NCBI GenBank assembly: GCA_026874595.1
Contig: CM049309.1
Span: 20,868,033 to 20,932,032, forward strand
Source of the DNA: Sipunculus nudus
Taxonomy: Eukaryota; Annelida; Sipuncula; Golfingiida; Sipunculidae
DNA length: 64,000 nt
Reading direction: 5' to 3'
Both the position numbers and the translations under genes were made by a program. Shown here one piece after another: positions 56,633 to 64,000 of the stretch (positions are counted from its first letter, which is position 1; every line of letters starts with the position of its first letter). The notes under the pieces are model-generated. The model did no database searches. It saw only the letters and a program-made list of their open reading frames with translations, and was not told the origin of the DNA.

Positions 56633-57610
56633 CTCTCGACCCAGGAGTGAATGGGTACTGGTCGTGGGAGCAAGGCCCAAGTAGAACGAATAACCTTTTG
56701 GCCAGGAAGGCAGAGTGAACTGATGAAAAAGTGGTTCACAAAACGTGCTTGTTGTGGTGGGAAAAGTGGTGTATGTTTTACGATCAAATACAAACGAGCT
56801 CGATTCTGTTTCAGCTCTATTTCAGGTATCAACCTCTCGACCCAGGAGTGAATGGGTACTGGTTGTGGGTGCAAGGCCCATGTAGAACGAATAACCTTTT
56901 GGCCAGGAAGGCAGAGTGAACTGATGAAAAAGTGGTTCACAAAACATGCTTGTTGTGGTCGGAAAAGTGGTGTATGCTTTATGATCAAATACAAACGAGC
57001 TCGATTCTGTTTCAGCTCTATTTCAGGTATCAATCTCTCGACCCAGGAGTGAATGGGTACTGGTCGTGGGTGCAAGGCCCATGTAGAACGAATAACCTTT
57101 TGACCAGGAAGGCAGAGTGAACTGATGAAAAAGGAGTTCACAAAAAACGTGGTAGTTGTGGTCGGAAAAGTGGTGCATGCTTTACGATCAAATACAAACG
57201 AGCTCGATTCTGTTTCAGCTCTATTTCAGGTATCAATCTCTCGACCCAGGAGTGATTGGGTACTGGTCATGGGAGCAAGGCCCATGTAGAACGAATAACC
57301 TTTTGGCCAGGAAGGCAGAGTGAACTGATGAAAAAGTGGTTCACAAAACGTGCTTGTTGTGGTCGGAAAAGTGGTGTATGCTTTAGGATCAAATACAAAC
57401 GAGCTCGATTCTGTTTCAGCTCTATTTCAGGTATCAATCTCTCCACCCAGGAGTGATTGGGTACTGGTCGTGGGAGCAAGGCCCATGTAGAACGAATAAC
57501 TTTTGACCAGGAAGGCAGAGTGAACTGATGAAAGAGTTGTTCACAAGACGTGCTTGTTGTGGTCGGAAAAGTGGTGCAAGCTTTACGACCAAATACAAAT
57601 GAGCTTGATT
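56633..57610 (+). repeat. 201-bp tandem repeat, about five units
   Basis: Units start TCTCGACCCAGGAGTGAxTG and include GTAGAACGAATAACCTTTTG, CAGAGTGAACTGATGAAAAA and TTCAGCTCTATTTCAGGTAT. The period, 201 bp, is a multiple of three, so both strands stay open (66-codon frames on +, 248 codons on -, 57,141-56,395). This mimics a coding gene. It sits just upstream of copy 3's leader exon, like the spacer or enhancer repeats of rDNA or a promoter array. Confidence 0.88.
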
Positions 57611-57689
57611 ATGTTTTAGGAGCTTTGCTGTTTGAACCTATGACCGGACATTGAATGAGATGAGGAAAAGGTTTCGGTGGACACCTGCT

Positions 57690-57807
57690 GCCCGGTAAAA
57701 AGGTAAGTGTGTACTTACTTTTTACCAATTTATATTATTCCATGACAATTAACGCCTGTTTCGTGTCGTTTCAGACTGAGGATCTGAAATAGACTAACTG
57801 GGAGACC
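57690..57807 (+). promoter_or_regulatory. Leader exon and 72-bp leader intron of copy 3
   Basis: The donor AAAAG|GTAAGTGTG ends the leader exon at 57,702. The acceptor TGTCGTTTCAG ends at 57,774, and 33 nt of leader precede the ATG at 57,808. Copy 2 has a matching leader intron. Transcription start is unknown. Confidence 0.55.
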
Positions 57808-60800
57808 ATGGGACGATTCCGCCGCCGGCCTCAACTGAGATGGCCCAGACGCCGACGTCCAAAAGCACACAGGACACACATCGTATTTGGTGACATGTGG
57901 GACACTCGTAGTGTGTACGAACTATGTGCAAATCAGAGAAGACTAATCTCAAGTGTGAAAATATTTCACGGCAGTGTGCGCAACTGCAGTTCCAGTTCGG
58001 GACAATACCGAACGCACACACTATTTGCAGATGATTGTGACACACGGACCGTTTACAAAGTGGAGGAAAAAGACTTCAAACACGTCTCTTGTACTAAGAT
58101 AGGTGAAAGTCAGAGACTGATCTCAAGTGTGAAAATTTTTCACGGCGGTGTGCTCGGTTCGGGACACAGTTCGGGACAATACCGAACGCACACACTATTT
58201 GCAGACGACTGTGAAACACGGACCGTTTACAAAGTGGATGACAAAGAGACCGAGCTTGTCTCTTGTACTAAGATAATAAGCCCTCAGGATGAAGATGAGG
58301 TGTCGAGCCAAGATTCGGCTCACTTGTATATCCAAAGAGCGGACACTGATTCTAGTAGGGACTCTGACAATCTGTATATCCACAGGTCAGATGTTGAAGA
58401 GCTTAGTGTATTAAGCCGAGACTCGGATGATAATGACATGCCAACGTTGAGCATGATAAGAACACCAAACTCACAATGTGGAGACCTAAGTATGCCAACG
58501 TTGTATCCACTATGGGCTACGGACGCATCGCCGCCGCCGAGCGGATCCGAAGACTTATACTCTGGTCAAGATGAAGAGTTATTCTGTGGTCAAGATTACA
58601 ATACCGGAGACATGCTGGATCAGACAAGTGAAAAAGACCATGAACTGTCAGGTGACCTTGACAGACAGACAATAAGCACCATTGTGTCCCCGGCCTGGTC
58701 GGATTTCACGAGCAATATTCCCCGGTTGGCCTTGGCACCGAGTGATAATGACGAGTCATCTTGTCATTTATCTGCTGGAGGTGACATGTTCAGTGGTGAT
58801 TGGGACGATGTTCTTTTCTCAAACAAATACGATACACAAGTGTTGGACAAAGAGACTGACGACAAGAACGAAGCGGTTCCGATTGTGTCTAGCGGCTCGG
58901 AACACGAAGCACTTTCACAGGAACTGTTCGAGTGCAGCGACTCAGACCGACCTGGTCCATCGGGACTTTCCGATGTGGACGATTTTCGTCTTCCTGAAGG
59001 AGACGAATCAGAGGGTTCATACAAAAAATCCAGGAGGCCGCCACGTGTGACGAAACGTGGCGAGGCATGTGTTAGGATCGGTTTCAGATCCAACCGAACA
59101 TGTCCAGTTCCAGGCTGCAGGGGACAGGTGCGCTGGCTGAAGAGGCACCTGGACCAATTCCACATTGATTTGCCCCCGTGGCGTAAGCAGCATTACATCC
59201 AAGAGGAACTGGACAGTCGGATCCCGGTAAAGCGAACCTACAGAAGGTTTGTATACCCAAAATGGTCGGGCAAGTAGTACTCATTGCCAGTTATGTTGTT
59301 GGTGGTTATGTGTATGGCTCCTGTGACGTCGTAAATATTTCATGTGTGCAAAGCTGAAAGAAGCAAAACATGATAAACTGAGCTTGAGGTAGACAAGAAA
59401 AAATTTAGAAATAAATCTATTAATGAGAGGCAGCCTTTGAATGAATTGGTATCGTATATTATCGGTGATACAATCATGCGACCTATATCTGAGAGTAACG
59501 TATGCTTTCAGATACCTGTGCCCCATGTGTGGATTGTCGCTGACCCGTCTGGACCAGCATCTGCTTAGGGTGCATAGGCTGAAAAAAGGGTCCACCTATT
59601 TCAACGAAATGTACGGGGCAAGAGAAGAGGATGACGGCACGGCCGACCCAACCCCAAAGGAGGTGGGTAGATCCCTGCAGGTGAAATAAAACATGCTCTA
59701 TTGACACGCTTCTTTTCATTTCAGCCCTTTGAGCTGGAATATCTACTGATACAATTGAAATCCCATTTAAAGAGTTTCAATGATGCAGACATACATACAT
59801 GCTTATTGTGCACATGATATACTGACACGCTTTGTCTCATTTCAGCTCCTGGAGCTGGATGGTCTAATGATATATTTGGAATCCCATTGAAAGAGTGGGC
59901 CTGTAGCTGATATACAGACATCCTTATTATGCAAGTGTAATATCTTCTACTGACGCGCTTTGTCTCATTTCAGCTAACGGAGCTGGATCACCTCATGAGG
60001 GACTTTGAGACGCATCTGAAAAGTGTTCCCGGCGCCGAACATACGGAAGCCAAAGCGAAGGAACACACGGGAAAGGTGACTAGAATGTTGGAAGGCCTCC
60101 TCGCAGAAGATGAAATCTTCACCAAGCGCCATATTGTGCGTCTCAACACAATTGGGGACGCCGAGGGGCTCATCGCGAGGTGGAGAGCCAAGTACACCTC
60201 CAGAACATTAGTCAACTACTTCTCGTCTTTAAAAAAATTCATGAGCTGGCTCCTTAAAACCCCGAGCTTCCATGGGGTTGGGCCACGGCTCAATCGATCC
60301 ATTCTATCAGCCAGTATGTTAGAGACTGCACAACGGCGGTTGCTAAAAGAAAAACACAGGAAGACCTTGGGCGACGCGTCCGAGAAATGGGTAGGTATTT
60401 TTCGGCGTGCGAGTGTCTGATGTGTGTGCCATGGTACTTGTGTAAAAATAGGTTACTTATAAGAGGTATGCGTTTCTATTTTCAGGGACGGAGATCCCGG
60501 TAGAAACCATCGTGAGATACTTGGAATCCAGCAGGGTGAGGAAAGCTGTGGAGTCAGTACGTGGTTGGGCAGAACTGCCGGAAAAAGACAAAACCTCAGC
60601 TGCGTATGCCAACGCGAGGAATCATCTCCTGCTAAGAACTATCATATTGAACGCCAAGCGTGCTGGGGATGTGTGCAACCTCACGATGTCCGAAAATAGA
60701 CAAGCCAAGCACGAGAACGACAACCACGTTGTCTTTGTAAGTGCCGCTTTTACCGGGTTATTTTCTCATATACATACAAGAAAAAAAAACAAATCTCTAA

Positions 60801-61312
60801 ATACCTGTTTGGTTTTTTAGGTGTTGGCTCACAAGGTCCGGGCGAGCACCACCTGTTAACTTTTACGGGCCGCTGTGGAATGTACTGGAGACATATGTCG
60901 AAGACGTGCGCCCTGAGACAACCAGCGAGTATGTCTTCACGTCGAAAAACGGCCTCCAGATGACAGCTTCCTCACTTAACAAGGCGCTGAATACGGCCTG
61001 GGCTCAGTTTGGCCAGGAAGAAGGGATTGAGGTGCCCAGGGTAACCACGTCTTTTTTCAGGAAGACCGCCGTTACCCTGGTGAGTCACTTTCCCTTTGAG
61101 AGGTAAAGAAAATGTTGTGGTCAATATTATTAACACTGTCTGAATAAAACTTGTCGTTTCTTTACAGATCCGACGGTACGGAGCTTCTGTTAAGCAAAGA
61201 ACCACACTGGCGGCGCATATGGCCCATTCGCTCAAGACGGCCGAGACACACTACGACGTCAGCAAAGGTGTTGAGGACACGATGTCCGCAACGTCCCAGC
61301 TGAGGAGACTGT
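57808..61312 (+). pseudogene. Zinc-finger tyrosine recombinase, copy 3 (best preserved)
   Basis: Exons: 57,808-59,246, 59,512-59,662, 59,974-60,390, 60,486-60,736, 60,821-61,079 and 61,168-61,312. The large first exon is open throughout (479 codons). It has a basic start (MGRFRRRPQLRWPRRRRPK), three copies of a TRxVY...LISSVKIFHG module, an acidic Ser-rich region, MPTLYPLWAT, and zinc finger 1 at residues ~432-452 (CPVPGC, then H-X4-H). Exon 3 holds finger 2 (CPMC...H-X4-H). The catalytic set is present: Arg 60,659-60,661, Arg 61,059-61,061 (SFFRKT), His 61,225-61,227 and Tyr 61,252-61,254. Damage: a 1-nt deletion near 60,277 (exon 417 instead of 418 nt) and a 5-nt deletion near 60,855 (259 instead of 264 nt). 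The C-terminal tail is replaced at 61,313 by the segmental duplication. The protein would bind DNA and catalyse strand exchange through the Tyr. Crypton-like classification is inference. Confidence 0.88.
59701..59973 (+). repeat. Tandem triplication of an intron acceptor and exon start
   Basis: The acceptor and first ~50 nt of exon 4 occur three times, with TTTCAG ending at 59,724, 59,845 and 59,973 (spacing 121 and 128 bp). Each is preceded by TGACxCGCTTxxTxTCATTTCAG-like DNA and followed by xxGGAGCTGGATxxxCTxATG-like DNA. Only the last is followed by a full exon; the first two have decayed. Confidence 0.85.
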
Positions 61313-64000
61313 ATGATCAATATCCACTGGCATGCAAAGAAAAATGGTGATCAATGCATTAGTTGGTCAGGTACTTGAGGTACTTGAGCTTTTGTATGTA
61401 ATTTTCAATTATTTTGGGGGCTATTTCAGAGCCCCATAGCTAGCAGAAAATAGGTAACAGAGACCTCATTTCAGGTTTCGAAGGAGACTTTTCATGGACC
61501 TCTCTGGATGTAAAGTTAAAAGATTCCAGGTCCAGTGGTTACCTCTCTGGATGTAAAGTTAAAAGATTCCAGGTCCAGTGGTTACAACTAGTGCCCTGAC
61601 AAGTATTTTAGAGTTGTGTAGGGGGCCACTTGTGGCCTGTGGCGATTTCTGCCCAACACTGTTCTAGGGTAGCTTCTTGCCCCCTTTTTCTTGAATTAAT
61701 TCTATTAATAAAATTCTTTTATATGGCCTTTCAGTCCATATTCACCAAACCATTTTTACACTCATTTGTGTGTTTGGAAGTGTGCGAGCATAAATGCCCT
61801 CTTAATTAGTTTTTTTTATCTATAAATTTAAATTAATCCATGACCTTGCTCTGCGATAGGTCTGCAGTAAATTTATTTATAGCCTCATTATGAGCCAATC
61901 AGAAGGGAGAATTCATTCAGCACAGTATTTGTATTGCTTTGGGTTATTAGCAGGTTGCCATAGCACAAACATCACTTTTTGTACTTGCTGCCTCACTGGA
62001 TTATCCTGAATTCCACCTCCAACCCTTCCTCCAGTCTTTGATTATAAGATTTTTTTTAAATGTATTATTATGCATGACTTACAATTTTTGATTATGTATT
62101 ATTGATAAATCAGAGTATAATTTTACTTCTGTATGGTTGGGTGATTATGGTCCCCCAAAAAAAGCTTTTTCAGGTTTGCCAATTTCTTACGCTCTTTACA
62201 CAGGGCTTTACCTATAGGGCTACTACCTATATCATAAGGCGCTGTTTGTTATGACCTCGTATCCTGAATTGCAACACCAGAGGGTAGCACTGTATTTTTG
62301 TCCAATCAGATGAGACCTTGTGCTGGAAGACAAAGCCAAACGAGGAATACACGGAGCCAATCATATTCATTTCTTTTCGAGTGACAGCTCATCCCCCAGC
62401 GTAACCTTCTGAACAGGCCACAGACTCAGAGAGAATTGCCCCCGACGTGGTTTGCTTAGGGCCTTGGGCACATAGGATGCTCGCCGGTGAGCTGTAATTC
62501 AAACGAAACGTAACAACAAAGGCTGCGTGCATGCCTCGCTGGCTGGTTTCAGTTCTGCAGACAACAGATACATGGCTACACTAACACAGTCATAATGTCA
62601 TAATAGAATCGGTCGATGATGCGAGAATGCAGAGGGAGCAATTCAAATTCGACCGGAAACTCACCAAGCGCCACTTGTAGCGCAGCAATGGGCAGAGCCA
62701 GGATGCCTGTCGAGCGTTTGTTTATTGGCATCTGATTGGCTGCTTGTCACATCATACGCACGTTTATTTCAGTGGACAACGAACCGCCATCTGGTGTCTA
62801 AATATATCATAAACGGTCAAAGCTGGCAGCGTGAAAATCAGTTGCTTCTTTAGAAGCGCAAGATTTCCACTGCCTCGGGAGCGTACCGATTTCTCTGCAA
62901 AATTTGTTAAGCTTCCTCTAAGCATTGGCATATGTAGCTCGAGTGGATTCAGAGACCCTATGTTTTAACAGGTGTGTGCTCACTGCTTTCAATTAAGTGA
63001 AGGTAGCAAAGGAGGAAATGGAGGCGGAGAGGCTTCCATATCCTGGCTTTTTATGAAACTTGTTCACCTGGAAATGAGAAAGACAGTCTGCTAGCACGTT
63101 TTACAACCAGCAATATGCTCAGCTTTAAAAAAGATATTGTGAGTCAAGCTGGTCAAAACTAAATGCGTAATTAATATCACTGTTTTCTTATCCTTTGACA
63201 TTTGACATATATATATAAAAGAATGTGCACCAGCAAAGGCAATATTATCTGTGTGCATACAGATTTACACCAGCAGAGCCATATTATCTGTGTGCATACA
63301 GATTTGCTTATTTGCTAACCTGCAGTAAAAAGGTGCATACAAGTCAACATCGCACAGAAGTCGAGGGTAAATTTTCATGGTAAATATGAGTTTAAAACCT
63401 TTCCAAGCTATTCTTGTATTTTAGTATTTCTGCAGCTATTCTTGTATTTTAGTATTTTGCAGAAATGAAGATCGTCTAACACTCTTGGCAGGTGGGCTAT
63501 AATAAAAGAACTAAGGATTTCTCATACATTCCTTCATTGTTCATTATTTTTAAACTTTTAATGACTGTTCATGTCTTATATCTATAAAACATGAATTATA
63601 AATGTGATACTAAAACATGACTGTTGCTGTTTTATCTACATTTATATGATCAAAATTGCTAAGAAAGCATGAGGCTGGACCGACCGAGCGAGGGCAATCT
63701 GTTAAGAAGCATAAGGCTGGACCGACCAAGCAAGTGCAATGTCCTCAACTTATTTGTCCTTGGATCAAGGGCAGTAATTTTTATAGTCAGAGATTTTTTT
63801 ATACATTCTGTGAACACAAAATGCCATCCAAAGCCTTCAGTCCCCTCCTTTAGCCGAAATTTTTCGTACTGTTGACATAAAATTTTTGTACTGTTGACAT
63901 GTATTTCATGAGTTTCTGTGCCTCACATGCATGTTTCTCTGTGTATACTGTTGTTAATACAATAAATGCATCTTTCCACCTGTTAATCAAAATTATGGGA
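61313..64000 (+). repeat. Segmental duplication, copy 2 (pairs with 18,831-21,519)
   Basis: This matches 18,831-21,519 in direct orientation to the end of the window, with few differences. The junction at 61,313 lies exactly where recombinase copy 3 loses homology to copy 2, inside the last exon. Contents: family A repeat, the MULE-like element and AT-rich DNA with short duplications. No gene. Confidence 0.92.
62188..62885 (+). mobile_element. MULE-like non-autonomous DNA transposon, copy B
   Basis: This is the counterpart of 19,704-20,401 within the duplicated segment, with TACGCTC / GAGCGTA ends. Flanking CCAATTTCT / CCGATTTCT is identical to copy A, as expected if it was copied by segmental duplication rather than by new transposition. 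Confidence 0.9.

Noticed and set aside
56395-57141. 248-codon minus-strand frame
   Set aside because: It is produced by a 201-bp tandem repeat whose period is a multiple of three; plus-strand frames are equally open.

Overview
This window is eukaryotic nuclear DNA, most likely from an invertebrate animal. It is AT-rich, has short GT-AG introns (about 60-310 bp), vertebrate-type TTAGGG repeats, fragments of 18S rDNA, and many animal-type transposon remnants (DIRS-like, LINE, MULE-like, LTR/TRIM). Repeat blocks ending in (ACGG)n plus a hairpin resemble repeats I associate with bivalve or lancelet genomes. That taxonomic guess is low confidence. I found no intact host protein-coding gene; nearly everything recognisable is repeat-derived.

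Left half (1-33,900). This is a patchwork of interspersed repeats. There are several blocks of a ~330-bp repeat family carrying the palindrome GGTGGCGCCACC and a 3' hairpin, and several blocks of a second family with the same palindrome. There are also a ten-copy 59-bp satellite, a ten-copy 180-bp satellite inside an element with terminal hairpins, and decayed DIRS-like pieces (RT/RNase H near 9.5-10.0 kb, tyrosine recombinase near 15.9-16.8 kb). A Jockey-like LINE is inserted in a foldback element (22.1-24.9 kb). A 698-bp MULE-like element has 9-bp target duplications. A 2.7-kb segment at 18.8-21.5 kb is duplicated at 61.3-64.0 kb.

Right half (33,900-61,312). This is the interesting part. 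It holds three decayed copies of one multi-exon gene for a zinc-finger tyrosine recombinase (copy 1 at 33.9-35.1 kb, +; copy 2 at 40.7-37.35 kb, -; copy 3 at 57.7-61.3 kb, +). Exon lengths and intron positions are conserved between copies. The copies are embedded in fragments of ribosomal DNA. On the minus strand, copy 2 lies between a 5'-ETS plus the first ~27 nt of 18S (43.16-42.915 kb) and the last ~68 nt of 18S plus ITS1 (37.224-36.785 kb). Copy 3 is preceded by the same ETS and by tandem 18S-start fragments. Outside the ETS, both copies have the same module order: an array of the motif GTGATCnTGTCACTTAAG, then minisatellites sharing CGTTTCGGGGC, then ETS/18S, then spacer repeats, then the recombinase gene. 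I read this as a Crypton-like element family associated with, or inserted into, 18S rDNA. Every copy seen here is a pseudogene.

Other notable objects are a 1.15-kb-arm inverted repeat over the 5' end of copy 2, a TRIM retrotransposon whose LTR contains a tRNA-like Pol III promoter (49.69-50.10 kb), a foldback element at 51.1-52.5 kb, an interstitial telomere-like repeat at 46.2 kb, and a 170-bp satellite crowded with CAGCTG sites.
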